Of a stretch of 64,000 nucleotides of DNA, positions 9,617-21,019 are shown piece by piece. The stretch's first letter is position 1, and every line of letters starts with the position of its first letter. A model generated the notes under the pieces. That model did no database searches, was not told the DNA's origin, and saw only the letters and a list, made by a program, of their open reading frames with translations. A program made the position numbers and the translations under genes. The stretch is from the NCBI RefSeq assembly GCF_029714325.1, contig NZ_CP121666.1:8463001-8527000 (forward strand), given 5' to 3'. The DNA comes from Bradyrhizobium sp. CB1717. GTDB taxonomy: Bacteria > Pseudomonadota > Alphaproteobacteria > Rhizobiales > Xanthobacteraceae.

Positions 9617-11950
9617 CTACCAGTGGTAGCGCAGCGTCGCAATCACGTTACGACGGAGGCCGTAATAGCAGCCGATGTCCTGGCAAAGCGTCACATAGGT
9701 CTTGTCGAAGATGTTCGTGGCGTTGACCTGCGCCGAATAACCCTTGAACATCGGCCCCAGTGCGGAGAAGTCATAGTGAATCGCCGCATCGAACAACGTG
9801 ACGTCCGGGACATAGAAAGTGTTTGCTGTGTTACCTGCCGTCTCGCCGATATAGCGCACGCCGCCGGACAGACCGAAGCCGTCGAGCGGGCCGCCATGGA
9901 AGGTGTAATCGACCCAAGCCGATGCCGAGTTCATCGGGGCGATGACCGGATGCTTGCCGAGCTGGCTCGGCGTGTTGGTCCGCGTCACGATGTTGTCGAG
10001 ATAGGTGTAGGACGCCAGCACGGTCAGCTCACGGCTGATCTCGGTCTTGGCCTCCAGCTCGATGCCGCGCGAACGGATTTCGCCGGTCTGAACACGCGAG
10101 CCGGGAGGATGAGTGGGATCCGTATCCGGCGTCAGCACGTTCTGCTGGATCAGGTTGAACGCGGCGAGCGTGTAGAGCGAGTTTGCGTTTGGCTGGTACT
10201 TGATGCCCACTTCTTCCTGCTTGCCGGTTGTCGGCGAGAACGGACGGAGAAGAGCATCGGTGCCGGCAGTCGGCTGGAACGACTCGGTGTACTGGATGTA
10301 GGGCGCGATCCCGTTGTCGAACTTGTAGAGCAGCGCACCGCGCTTGGTGACCGCCGTGTCGGACTTTGGCGCGGTCGAGGTGGTCCCGTTCGCGTAGGTC
10401 AGCGTATCGGTGCTGGACTGCGCCCGATCATGACGGATACCGAGCAGCGCGACCCAGCGGTCGAATTTGATCTGATCCTGCGCGTAGACACCGAGTTGAT
10501 CGATTGTCTGCCGGACATTCGTCGTATTGGGCACCGGACCGAACGGCACGCCATAGACCGGATTGAACGCGTTGATCGGCGGCGCGACCAGGAGCTGGCC
10601 GTTGAGCCGCTTGTCGACGGCGTTGGTGTAGTCAAGACCCGCGAGCACGATGTGCTCGAACGGACCGGCATTGAATCTGGTCTCGAGCTGGTTGTCGACG
10701 TTGATCGAGCGGATCGATTCCAGCGTCGTGAAGGCCGCACGCTTGAGATTGGTCGGATCTGTCTGGCTGCCGTTGGGGGACACCACCGCGAAATCAGTGC
10801 TGAGATCCATGTAACGCAGGTTCTGTCGCACCTTGACGTTATTGTTGAAGCTGTGTTCGAGCAAATAGCCGACTGTGCCGACTGTGCGGTCGGTCTTGTC
10901 GAAATTCGGCTCGCCGGAATAGAAGCTCGTCGGGATATAGCTGCCCTTGTAGGGCGTGATGGTGCCGATGCCGCTCGGCAGAAGCTGGTTGTAGAAGCCG
11001 GCCTTGGGATCGCGTTGATAGGTGCCGAGCACCGTCAGCGTGGTCTGGTTGTCCGGCCGCCAGGTCAGCGACGGCGCGATCGAGATGCGCTGATAGTCGG
11101 CGTGATCGACCTGGCTGCCCACATCGAAGCCGGACGCGGTGAAGCGGTAGAGAAACTCCTTGTTCTTGTCGATTGGACCGGACAGGTCGACGCCCGCCTG
11201 GACGCGGCCGTAGCTGCCGGTCGACACGAACATCTCGTGATAGGGCTCCAGCGTCGGACGCTTGGAGACGAGATCGACGATGCCGCCCGGCGACGACTGA
11301 CCGTAGAGAACGGAGGCCGGACCATGCAGGATCTCGACGCGCTCGAGATTGAAGGGCTCGACGATCGGATAGGCGAAGACGCCAAAATTCAGCAGCCGCA
11401 GCGAGTCCAGATATTGGTCGGCCAGGAAGCCGCGAATGTAGATATTGTCGAAGCGCGCGTCGGCCCCGAGATTTTCGCTCCTCACGCCCGACGTATAGCG
11501 TACCGCCTGCGCAATGCTCTGCGCGCCCTGGGCCTGGATCTGGTCCTGCGTCACGACGGAGATCGCGACCGGCGTCTCGATCAGCGGCGCGTCGGTCTTT
11601 GTGCCGGTCGCGCTCCTTGTCGCGACCACGCCGTCGACATGGCCGAATGCCGATTCCTTGTGGCCTCCCCCCGCTCCGGCGCCGGCGGCGGCTGCCGCGG
11701 CAGCGCCAGCGGGCGCATTGCCGCGCGAGACCGCGCGCGCGCGGGCCGCACTGCGGCTACGCGAGGACGGTGCGCTGGTGCGCTTGCGAGCCTCGCTTGC
11801 CTGGACGACGACCGTTCCAAGCTCGGTCCCCGCCCCCGCGGACGCACCCGAGGTCGACGATTGGGCCGCCGCCCCTCCCGTAACAACAATCAAGACAACC
11901 GAGCTGACGGCCCCCATGAGCCGCCAGCGCCTCACTTCCAAAACGCCCAC
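9617..11950 (-). CDS. TonB-dependent siderophore receptor (FhuA/FoxA-like)
   Basis: Outer-membrane active transporter for ferric siderophores, 777 aa. GTG at 11950 is chosen because GGGGAAG lies 6 bp before it and a signal peptide (GAVSSVVLIVVTGGAAAQ) follows; ATG 11917 and TTG 11971 are alternatives. After the signal peptide come a possible TonB box (ELGTVVVQA), an unusual Arg/Ala/Gly-rich linker of about 60 residues, the plug (about 110-230, with VEILHGPASVLYGQSSPGG) and a 22-strand barrel ending in the terminal aromatic LRYHW. The plug resembles hydroxamate receptors (FhuA, FoxA), but the ligand cannot be fixed from sequence. No clear Fur or Irr box was recognised upstream. Confidence 0.92.
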   Translation of the reverse strand: MGVLEVRRWRLMGAVSSVVLIVVTGGAAAQSSTSGASAGAGTELGTVVVQASEARKRTSAPSSRSRSAARARAVSRGNAPAGAAAAAAAGAGAGGGHKESAFGHVDGVVATRSATGTKTDAPLIETPVAISVVTQDQIQAQGAQSIAQAVRYTSGVRSENLGADARFDNIYIRGFLADQYLDSLRLLNFGVFAYPIVEPFNLERVEILHGPASVLYGQSSPGGIVDLVSKRPTLEPYHEMFVSTGSYGRVQAGVDLSGPIDKNKEFLYRFTASGFDVGSQVDHADYQRISIAPSLTWRPDNQTTLTVLGTYQRDPKAGFYNQLLPSGIGTITPYKGSYIPTSFYSGEPNFDKTDRTVGTVGYLLEHSFNNNVKVRQNLRYMDLSTDFAVVSPNGSQTDPTNLKRAAFTTLESIRSINVDNQLETRFNAGPFEHIVLAGLDYTNAVDKRLNGQLLVAPPINAFNPVYGVPFGPVPNTTNVRQTIDQLGVYAQDQIKFDRWVALLGIRHDRAQSSTDTLTYANGTTSTAPKSDTAVTKRGALLYKFDNGIAPYIQYTESFQPTAGTDALLRPFSPTTGKQEEVGIKYQPNANSLYTLAAFNLIQQNVLTPDTDPTHPPGSRVQTGEIRSRGIELEAKTEISRELTVLASYTYLDNIVTRTNTPSQLGKHPVIAPMNSASAWVDYTFHGGPLDGFGLSGGVRYIGETAGNTANTFYVPDVTLFDAAIHYDFSALGPMFKGYSAQVNATNIFDKTYVTLCQDIGCYYGLRRNVIATLRYHW

Positions 11951-12324
11951 TGCAACTTCCCCAACTTCCAACGACTGCGCAATGCAGCCAGCCGGAACAA
12001 GGAGTTAGCGCAGCGGTTCGACGTTGCGGGGTGAAAGGTTTCCAGCCTGGAGGTTTTCTATTTCCAGACTACAGAGTCACTGCAACCGGGAGCAGAACGG
12101 TGCAGTACCGGGAGCGACCGATGCCTGCCGCGACCGCAGGCGGATTGTCGCTTTGCAAAAGTTGCGACCGAGACGGGTTCAACGCAGACCTGCAAATGCA
12201 GCGGCAGATCCTGCGCAATTTTGCATCAATCGGGACAAACCGCCCCACTCACGCAAACGCTACTCGGATAGGCAGGCGGTTGCCGGTAAAAACATCACCC
12301 TGATTCTCAAAGCTATTTTACTCA
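11951..12324. other. Divergent intergenic region, no gene seen
   Basis: 374 bp between the divergently transcribed receptor and opgC-like genes. It is less GC-rich than its flanks near 12230-12320 and contains a short hairpin (GTCGC ... GCGAC, about 12148-12169). It must hold both promoters. I looked for an Irr/ICE or Fur box (needed for iron control of the receptor) and saw no convincing match. Confidence 0.5.
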
Positions 12325-13467
12325 ATGAAACCGTCCGTCAAGGCGAACCTCGCCGCATTTCAGCACGACGCCAGACTCTATCTGACGCTCGGCATCGCCA
12401 ATTGGTCGGTGTTCGTCGACCATATTCCGAACAACGTCGTCAACCTGCTGACGCTGCGCAACTTCGGCTTCAGCGGCGCCGCCGATCTGTTCGTGTTCGT
12501 GGTGGGCTATGGCGTTGCCATCATCCACGGCAGGATGGCACTGGAGCGCGGCTACGTGGTCGCTGCAACGCGCATCTTCCGTCGCGTCTGGCGACTCTAC
12601 GCCGCCTATGTCGTGCTGTTCGTGATTTATATCGACACCATCGCCTATGTCGCCTCGCAATCGATGGCACCGGAGATCATCCACGAATACAACATCTCGG
12701 GAATTCTCGAGCACCCGCTGCGCATCCTGATCCGTGGCCTCGTGCTCCAGGAAGAGCCGCTGAACCTCGACCTGCTGCAACTGATGATCCCACTGATGGC
12801 GTTCTTTCCGCTCGTGCTGTGGGGGCTGCTGCGATGGCCGAACCTGACGCTGGCGGCATCGGTCGCGCTGTACGTCGCCGCGCGCTGGTTCGACTGGAAT
12901 TTCCGGGTCTACCCGGACCAGGAATGGACCTTCAATCCGCTGTGCTGGCAGATGCTGATGGTGCTGGGCGGCTGGTTCGCCGTCACAGGCGCGCCGGGGC
13001 GTGCGCTGCGCGGCATGTCCTGGCTGCGGATCCTCGCAGGCGCCTATCTGGTCTTCGCGATGGCAGTCACCCTGATGCGCCACTCGCCGACGCTGTCCAC
13101 CTACCTGCCCGATCTGTTCCTCAACAGCATCGCACCAACCGACAAGGAAAACCTCGCGCCCTATCGCGTGCTCCACTTCCTCGCCCTCGCGCTCATTGCG
13201 ACCCATCTCATTCCGGCCGATCATCCCGGCCTGAAATGGAGGCCGCTACAGGCGGTGATCGCATGCGGCGAGGAATGGCTCGCGGTGTTCTGCGTCGCCG
13301 TGTTCCTGTCCTTCGCCGGCCACCTCATCCTGATCACCGGGCCGAACCTGGTAGTGATGCAGGTCGCGGTGAGCATCACCGGCTTCGCCGCGATGACCGG
13401 GCTCGCCTATTACATCGCATGGTCGAAACGGCAGGATCTGCCGGCAGCCCTGCGGCACCAGGCCTAA
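12325..13467 (+). CDS. OpgC-like acyltransferase family membrane protein
   Basis: 380-aa integral membrane protein with about ten helices. The N-terminal signature (NWSVFVDHIPNNVVNLLTLR, then GFSGAADLFVFVVGYGV) is that of OpgC domain proteins, which transfer succinyl groups to osmoregulated periplasmic glucans (the cyclic beta-glucans of rhizobia). The conserved His of acyltransferase-3 type enzymes may be in FVDH. The start has no obvious Shine-Dalgarno sequence; ATG 12325 is the first codon that keeps the conserved N-terminus. It stands alone, with a TetR gene 91 bp downstream. Substrate and donor are inferred. Confidence 0.85.
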   Translation: MKPSVKANLAAFQHDARLYLTLGIANWSVFVDHIPNNVVNLLTLRNFGFSGAADLFVFVVGYGVAIIHGRMALERGYVVAATRIFRRVWRLYAAYVVLFVIYIDTIAYVASQSMAPEIIHEYNISGILEHPLRILIRGLVLQEEPLNLDLLQLMIPLMAFFPLVLWGLLRWPNLTLAASVALYVAARWFDWNFRVYPDQEWTFNPLCWQMLMVLGGWFAVTGAPGRALRGMSWLRILAGAYLVFAMAVTLMRHSPTLSTYLPDLFLNSIAPTDKENLAPYRVLHFLALALIATHLIPADHPGLKWRPLQAVIACGEEWLAVFCVAVFLSFAGHLILITGPNLVVMQVAVSITGFAAMTGLAYYIAWSKRQDLPAALRHQA

Positions 13468-13558
13468 AGCTAAATCGCTCCGACAACAAAATCGTGCGAT
13501 TCTGCTAGGCCGAAAGCGGCCGCTGCGCTATGCCGGGACTCTGCGTGAGGAGACCGGC

Positions 13559-14173
13559 GTGGCGATGGCGAAAGGCGGGGGTGAAGAGGCGGAGAGCGCG
13601 CCCCGGCGCGGCCGGCCAAGGTCGATCGAGACCACCAACGCCATCCTCGAAAGCGCCTATGCGCTGATGGCGGCCACGGGCCTTGCCACGACCACGATCG
13701 ATGCGATCGCACGCCACTCCAGCGTGTCCAAGATGACGATCTACAAATGGTGGCCGTCGCGGGAAGCGCTGCTGATCGACGCCTTCCTCCACCATGCCGC
13801 GCAGATGCTGCCGCTGCCGCCCGCGAGCGCCGGTACGCCCGCGGCGCGCGCGCGCCGCCACGCCGCCGCCTATGCCGAGGCGCTGCAGGGCGAGTTCGGC
13901 AAGGTCCAGCTCGCCGTCATCTCCGAATGCATCTCCAAGACCGGCTCGGCGGAGCTGTTCTACGCCCGCTACTTACAATTCCGCCGCGACGCGCTGGTGG
14001 ACATGATCGCCGCGGGCCAGCAGGACGGCAGCATTCTGGCCGGGGGGCTCGCTGAAGATCTCTACGACGCGATCTATGGCAGCCTGTTCTACCGCTACAT
14101 CTTCGGCATCGCGCCGATCACACCGGGCTACGCGCGCAATCTGGTCGATCTGGTGTTGCGGCCGAAGGACTAG
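13559..14173 (+). CDS. TetR/AcrR family transcriptional regulator
   Basis: 204-aa regulator. The N-terminal helix-turn-helix is clear (TTTIDAIARHSSVSKMTIYK, residues about 40-60, then WWPSREALL); the C-terminal ligand domain is the TetR_C type found in many rhizobial regulators (GKVQLAVISECISKTGSAEL). GTG 13559 has TGAGGAGA 5 bp upstream; ATG 13565 is a possible alternative. Its target is not evident: opgC lies upstream on the same strand and the converging kinase gene ends 1 bp away. Confidence 0.9.
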   Translation: MAMAKGGGEEAESAPRRGRPRSIETTNAILESAYALMAATGLATTTIDAIARHSSVSKMTIYKWWPSREALLIDAFLHHAAQMLPLPPASAGTPAARARRHAAAYAEALQGEFGKVQLAVISECISKTGSAELFYARYLQFRRDALVDMIAAGQQDGSILAGGLAEDLYDAIYGSLFYRYIFGIAPITPGYARNLVDLVLRPKD

Positions 14174-14174
14174 A

Positions 14175-15863
14175 TCAGCGCACGGGGCGCACCGGCGCCG
14201 AGATCTTGTCCGTGCGGTCGCGCTCGGTCATGTCGACCACCGTCTCCATCGGCGCGGTCAGTTCATAGACGTAGGAGACGTCGGTGAAGAAGCGCTTGGC
14301 GGTGCCCCCCAGCGCCTCGGGCGCGACGCGGTCCAGCAGGATCAGGCCGAAGTCGGAATCGGGCCGGCGCGTCGCCTCGCTGGTGTTGAACTCCTCCCAG
14401 CGGAAATGGAAGACCTCTTCGGGCGCTTCGCCGGTCACCGTCCAGTTGGCGGTGATGTGCGGATGCTTGCCGACCAGCGACAGGCCCTCGTCGGAATGCG
14501 AGGCGAGCTCGAAGAACAGCAGCGACAGGCTCTGCGCGGCGCGCGCGCTGACCGCGATGTCGGGGCCGGTCACGGCGATGCGATCGGCATGCGGAATCGC
14601 GCGCGCCTCGAACAGGCCCTTCAGCTTGACGCCCTGCCACTGGCTCTCGCTGAGCAGCGAGACCACGTTGGACATGGCGTGGATGCGGCCGATCAGGAGC
14701 TCGCGCGCGACGTCGATGTCCGAGCCGTGGCGCAGCGTGCGCGTCACGATCGACTGGATCACAGCCAGGATGTTCTTCACGCGGTGGTTCAGCTCGTCGA
14801 TGACCGCGGTCAGGCGGCGTTCGAAGCCGATCCGCACCTGGATCTCCCGGCTGAGCCGCAGATTGTTGTAGGCGACATAGCCGAACAGGCCGCACACCAT
14901 CGCGGTGATGGCAAAACCGATCGCCGCCACGATGATCGCGGTCTGCTCGGCGCGGCGCGCCGAATTGGTCTTCGCGTAGTAGCTGAGCTGCCAGTCGCGG
15001 CCGCCGAAGCTCATCGTGCGCGTCGCCGATGGCGCCGGACCGTCCGCGCCCATGCGCGTGGAGACAATGCCCTGGTCGTTGGCGACGAGCTCGCCGCCTT
15101 CCTTGCGCGGATCCTTGAGTGCAACCGAGAACAACGACATGTCGTCGTTGGTCAGCATCAGTGTGGCAAGCTCGTAGGAGAACGTGACGAAACCGGCCGG
15201 CTCCGTTGCCCCCTCGGGAACCACGGGAGCAGCCACAATGATGCCGATCGGGCCGTTCCCGCGCAACAGCGGCACCGGATCGGAAGCAACCGATCGCTTC
15301 TCGATCCTGGCCCGGGCGAGCATCGCGCTGCGCACCGGATCCTGGTCATAGCTGCGGCCAGGCAGCGCCTTGGTCTCGTCACTGCGCGGCTCGAGGTCCA
15401 TCAGCACGTCGATCGGATGGGTGAGGCTCGCGGGGGCGATGGGCTTATCACTGTAGTCACGGATCTGGGGCTTCGGGAATCCGGCCGCCGCGATCGCCGC
15501 CTGCGCCGCCGCGAGCTCGTTCGGCTGAAGCCGGGCAACCCAGCCGGCCACCACGAAGTCAGTCTTGAACGCGTAGATCGCCGAGCGCAGCGGCTCCAGC
15601 ATATTGGGCTTGAGCACCGACGGCGCACGGAACAGGCCTGAGGCGACGCGCGCGAGCAGCTCGCGCTCGGTGAGCCGGTCCTGAACCAGGCTGGCATGGA
15701 CGTCGATCGCACGCGCGAGCGCGATCCGGTCCAGCGCCAGCTCCTGGTCGTGGACGCGATAGGCCGCAAGCCCGGAAAGCAAGGCTCCGAGCAGAGCGAT
15801 GAAGCCGATAATGAAACCCAGCCGGACCACGCGACTACTCAGACGGAAGCGGGAGGTCGGCAA
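14175..15863 (-). CDS. CHASE-domain HWE-type sensor histidine kinase, possibly degenerate
   Basis: 562-aa membrane sensor: TM1 (about 13-35), a periplasmic CHASE domain (about 60-260), TM2 (about 312-335), then an HWE kinase core. The H-box is intact (DELNHRVKNILAVIQSI, His near 357) and the W-x-E element is present (FRWEEF). The N-box is unusual: ELASHSDEGLSL stands where the family has ELATNAxKYGAL, so the Mg-ATP-binding Asn is replaced, and the G-box (DFGLILLDRV) is also divergent. Autophosphorylation may be weak or lost. The start codon is TTG 15863 without a ribosome site; GTG at 15830 is an alternative. No response regulator gene is adjacent. It converges on the TetR gene with 1 bp between stops. 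Confidence 0.85.
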   Translation of the reverse strand: MPTSRFRLSSRVVRLGFIIGFIALLGALLSGLAAYRVHDQELALDRIALARAIDVHASLVQDRLTERELLARVASGLFRAPSVLKPNMLEPLRSAIYAFKTDFVVAGWVARLQPNELAAAQAAIAAAGFPKPQIRDYSDKPIAPASLTHPIDVLMDLEPRSDETKALPGRSYDQDPVRSAMLARARIEKRSVASDPVPLLRGNGPIGIIVAAPVVPEGATEPAGFVTFSYELATLMLTNDDMSLFSVALKDPRKEGGELVANDQGIVSTRMGADGPAPSATRTMSFGGRDWQLSYYAKTNSARRAEQTAIIVAAIGFAITAMVCGLFGYVAYNNLRLSREIQVRIGFERRLTAVIDELNHRVKNILAVIQSIVTRTLRHGSDIDVARELLIGRIHAMSNVVSLLSESQWQGVKLKGLFEARAIPHADRIAVTGPDIAVSARAAQSLSLLFFELASHSDEGLSLVGKHPHITANWTVTGEAPEEVFHFRWEEFNTSEATRRPDSDFGLILLDRVAPEALGGTAKRFFTDVSYVYELTAPMETVVDMTERDRTDKISAPVRPVR

Positions 15864-16130
15864 TAAACACGGAGCATATGAACGCCGCTCGAACGGCCAT
15901 GTGCCGAAACAGGGTGAACCCCAATGGCGCAGATAATGGAGGAGGAGGCATCAGTACGCAACTTGGGTCGCCTGGAAAGCTTAATCCGCCCGGCCGAGGG
16001 TCCGGCCGGGGATGGAATTGCCCCGGGCACCGGAGGTATTCAATCGCCGTGTCCGAAATTTGTTCCGCAAGGCGCGGCCCTGCCCAGGCGTTAACGACGA
16101 AAACCACCTGCGCCAAGTCGTCGCGTCGGG
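15864..16130. other. Intergenic region with a GC-rich hairpin downstream of ureG
   Basis: 267 bp without a gene. A stem CCCGGCC/GGCCGGG (15989-16010) with an 8-base loop lies about 120 bp past the ureG stop; it lacks a T tract, so termination by it is uncertain. The part next to 15863 must hold the kinase promoter. Confidence 0.4.
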
Positions 16131-16754
<624 letters not shown>

Positions 16755-16774
16755 GTCGTCTGCTCTTTCCTAGC

Positions 16775-16897
16775 GTCGTCCCGGCGAAGGCCGGGACCCA
16801 TAGCCACCGAATTCGGTTGATGCAGCGGACTGCGGCCACAGCCTTTCATAACCACGACCATTTGTGGTTATGGGTCCCGGCCTTCGCCGGGACGACG
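16775..16897. repeat. Palindromic intergenic mosaic repeat, copy 3 (within urease operon)
   Basis: Outer arms GTCCCGGC-GAAG-GCCGGGAC and GTCCCGGC-CTTC-GCCGGGAC, inner ATAGCCACC and GGTTATGGG: a sequence variant of the elements at 1876 and 4306. It fills the ureF-ureG gap, where transcripts would fold into two strong hairpins; such elements can stabilise upstream mRNA or lower downstream expression. Confidence 0.85.
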
Positions 16898-16912
16898 CTG
16901 AGAGCCTAGCAC

Positions 16913-17635
16913 TCATGACCTGAACAACCGCGTATACTGCGTCTCGTGCCGCAGGCTGGCGAGATCGGCGCGGAAGGTGGCGCTGCCGAGATCGTCCAAT
17001 GCTGCAGTCAGCGCACGGCTGGCGGTGGCGGCCACCGCCGCTTCCAGCCTCACCAGCACGCGTTGGCTGTCGGTCTGGCCGAGCGGAATGAGGCGGCTGG
17101 CCGCCGAGATCCAGTTCGAGACCAGCGCATGCAGGAAGGCGTGCAGCGTCGGTGCCAGCGGCACGCCGTGCATTGCGGCAACTACACCGACGGCGACGGG
17201 ATAGACCAGTGGCGTGCTGCATGCCGCAACCATGGCATCCAGGCCTTCCGCATCCCACGCGGCGCGGGAGATATCGATGAAGGCGCGGCCCTGCGAGACA
17301 GTCTCGAGTTGCCGCTCGCGCGACGGCACGAAGGCGCTCGCGAGTTCCGCGATGTCGCGCAAGGAGGTCTCCTCGCCCGCCTCGGTGGCGCGATAGGCCT
17401 GGACCAGGAAGACCGCATCGCAAAAGCCCGAGCCGTCGCCGAGCGTCGCATCGAGCCAGTCGGCCAGCGTCGCGACGTCGACGATGTCGCCCGCTTCGAC
17501 CGCCCATTCGATGCCGCTGGAATAGGAGAAACCGCCGACGGGGAACGCCGGCGACAGCCAGGTCATCAACCGGTACAGCGCCGCCGCCTCGCGCCCGGCG
17601 AGGTCACCGGCACCGACAGGCTCATTTGTGGTCAT
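16913..17635 (-). CDS. ureF: Urease accessory protein UreF
   Basis: 240-aa urease maturation factor that binds UreD-urease and gates UreG GTP hydrolysis. Conserved parts are seen: [19 protein letters not shown] near the N-terminus and the C-terminal RLFRS. ATG 17635 is chosen because it gives the normal length; the frame is open for 71 more codons upstream, but that stretch (Met/Thr/Ile-rich) is just the other frame of the histidine repeats of ureE. The start overlaps the end of ureE by 14 bp, suggesting translational coupling. Confidence 0.95.
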   Translation of the reverse strand: MTTNEPVGAGDLAGREAAALYRLMTWLSPAFPVGGFSYSSGIEWAVEAGDIVDVATLADWLDATLGDGSGFCDAVFLVQAYRATEAGEETSLRDIAELASAFVPSRERQLETVSQGRAFIDISRAAWDAEGLDAMVAACSTPLVYPVAVGVVAAMHGVPLAPTLHAFLHALVSNWISAASRLIPLGQTDSQRVLVRLEAAVAATASRALTAALDDLGSATFRADLASLRHETQYTRLFRS

Positions 17636-18269
17636 GAGCATGCTTGTGGCCGTGGTGATGGTCTGGATGGTCGCAATGCTCGTCGTGGTGATGGTGGTGC
17701 TCGTGGCCATGATCATGCGCGGCATGGTCATGATGATGGTGGTCATGGCCGTGATGATCATGGTGATCGTGACCATGATCGTGATGATGATGGCCGTGAT
17801 CGTGGTGCGCATGGTCGTCGTGCCCATGCGCGTGACCGGCGTCCGCATAGGCGCCGCCTTCGGGATCGAACGGCGCCTCGATCTCGATCACGCGCGCACC
17901 GAGGCCCTTGACCATGGCCTCGATGACGTGGTCGCGGCGGATGCGCAGGCTCTTGGCCATGATCTGCGTCGGCAGGTGGCGGTTGCCGAGATGCCAGCCG
18001 ACGCGGATGAGGTGGTGCGGATCGCGGCCGCGGATCTCGAGCAGCGGCTCCGGAGCCGCGACCACCTCGACCAGCCTTCCGTCCTCCAGCACCAGCGCAT
18101 CGCCGCCGCGCAGCGCGACGGCGTTCTCCAGGTCGAGCAGGAATTCGAGACCGCGCGTCCCCGTCATTGCCATGCGGCGACGGTGCCGGTCGTCAAAATC
18201 GAGCACGACCGTGTCCGCTGGCGCTTCCGTGAAGCGGTGTTGTCCCCTGACCTGCGTCGCCCGGATCAT
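17622..18269 (-). CDS. ureE: Urease nickel metallochaperone UreE with giant His tail
   Basis: 215-aa nickel chaperone. Residues 1-142 are the UreE N- and C-domains (peptide-binding fold with [12 protein letters not shown]; metal-binding domain with [19 protein letters not shown]). Residues 143-215 are a tail made almost wholly of His, Asp and Gly: 40 of 73 residues are His. Longer than the usual 150-160 aa, it should bind many nickel ions and may serve as a nickel store as well as a delivery protein. It is followed by overlapping ureF and preceded by the ABM-domain gene with a 13-bp gap. Confidence 0.96.
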   Translation of the reverse strand: MIRATQVRGQHRFTEAPADTVVLDFDDRHRRRMAMTGTRGLEFLLDLENAVALRGGDALVLEDGRLVEVVAAPEPLLEIRGRDPHHLIRVGWHLGNRHLPTQIMAKSLRIRRDHVIEAMVKGLGARVIEIEAPFDPEGGAYADAGHAHGHDDHAHHDHGHHHHDHGHDHHDHHGHDHHHHDHAAHDHGHEHHHHHDEHCDHPDHHHGHKHAHDHK

Positions 18270-18282
18270 GCGTCTTACCTCT

Positions 18283-18582
18283 TTACCGTGTCTCGACCTT
18301 CTCGGGCGTGATGATTTCGATCTTCGGCGGCGCCGCGAAGCACTTCACCGCGATGCGGCCGAACGTCTTCATATGTTCCATGGCGCGATGCGGCACCAAT
18401 GCCTCGGCACTCTCCCACTGCTCGACGAACACCATCTTGCTGGGATCGGTGACGCTCTCATGCATGTCGTAGGCGATGTTGCCGGGCTCCTTCCGCGTCT
18501 CCTTGATGCAGGCGATGGCACCTGCAATGAATTCGGCGCGCGTCTCGGGCTTGATAGTCAGGGTTGCAACGACATAGATCAC
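18283..18582 (-). CDS. ABM-domain protein (putative quinol monooxygenase)
   Basis: 99-aa dimeric alpha/beta-barrel protein of the antibiotic biosynthesis monooxygenase (YgiN-like) family: [19 protein letters not shown], then [10 protein letters not shown] and FVEQWES, with the terminal beta-strand PPKIEIITP. Start is GTG 18582 with GGGAGG 8 bp upstream. Such proteins oxidise quinols or are detoxifying; none is known to be needed for urease. It is inside the urease cluster between ureC and ureE and is probably translated from the same mRNA. Confidence 0.85.
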   Translation of the reverse strand: MIYVVATLTIKPETRAEFIAGAIACIKETRKEPGNIAYDMHESVTDPSKMVFVEQWESAEALVPHRAMEHMKTFGRIAVKCFAAPPKIEIITPEKVETR

Positions 18583-18723
18583 GAGAAATCCTCCCGGCTT
18601 TTCTTCTAAGGGTTAGATACCGGGCGGGACATTAAACCAGGCGGGACCGAACGCAAAACCGGAAAAGCCGTCCCCGGACGCGCACTCAAGCCATATTCCA
18701 GGGACATGCGTTGAGTCGCTATT

Positions 18724-20439
<1,716 letters not shown>

Positions 20440-20473
20440 CACAAGCCCCGTTTGCGATTGAAATGTTGGCTGC

Positions 20474-21019
20474 TCACAGCAAAGCCCTCGCTGCTTTCAC
20501 AGCATCGTCGAATTTCGTATCGAGCCACGCATTGCCGCCGCGGCAGCCAGCGACAACTTGCTCGGCCCACCCGGTGTAGTCGGCGAGGTCGTCGCGCTCT
20601 TCAGCGGTCGGATCGGTTTGAATGCGCGCGCCGATATTGCTGATCTTGTCGGCGATCTTGATCAGCTTGGCGCCGGGAGATTTGTGCGGAGCGTCCTCGA
20701 CCTGCTTCTGCCGCCGCTCGGCCTTGGGCAGGCTCATGTCGTCGGTGCATTCGACGACGAGGGACGCAACACGATCGGAGAACCTTTGCGCAAGCTCCTC
20801 GCGTGTGGTGTCGGTGTCCTCGATTGTGTCGTGCAGCCAGCCGGCTGCGATCAGCTCGGCATCGGCGCCGTCGGTCGCGGTCGCAAGCAGGTTCGCGACC
20901 TCGGCGAGGTGATTGATGTAAGGCTCGTCCCCCCGCCCCTTGCGCGCCATTCCATTGTGGCGATGCGCGGCAAGCTCGGCAGCTTCAGAGACAAGGCGGA
21001 TGGGTGAGAGCATGATCAT
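20474..21019 (-). CDS. MESH1-type HD hydrolase (small alarmone hydrolase)
   Basis: 181-aa single-domain HD phosphohydrolase. The pattern matches the RelA/SpoT hydrolase domain and MESH1: [12 protein letters not shown] (metal His), [13 protein letters not shown] (HD motif plus ED), [19 protein letters not shown], and [11 protein letters not shown] (distal Asp). No synthetase, TGS or ACT domain is present. Expected to remove the 3'-pyrophosphate from (p)ppGpp; MESH1 enzymes also cleave NADPH phosphate. ATG 21019 follows GGAGGAG closely; ATG 21013 is better spaced and may be used. The start overlaps the DUF559 stop (ATGA). It sits in the urease operon just upstream of ureC (34 bp), so alarmone turnover may be tied to nitrogen supply; that link is inference. 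Confidence 0.85.
   Translation of the reverse strand: MIMLSPIRLVSEAAELAAHRHNGMARKGRGDEPYINHLAEVANLLATATDGADAELIAAGWLHDTIEDTDTTREELAQRFSDRVASLVVECTDDMSLPKAERRQKQVEDAPHKSPGAKLIKIADKISNIGARIQTDPTAEERDDLADYTGWAEQVVAGCRGGNAWLDTKFDDAVKAARALL

Noticed and set aside
8444..12034. Very long plus-strand frame (1196 aa) opposite the PepSY and TonB receptor genes
   Set aside because: It is the antisense shadow of two well-recognised genes; composition is Arg/Asp/His-rich with no domain.
17636..17848. Met/Thr/Ile-rich N-terminal extension of UreF
   Set aside because: It is the histidine repeat of ureE read in a different frame.
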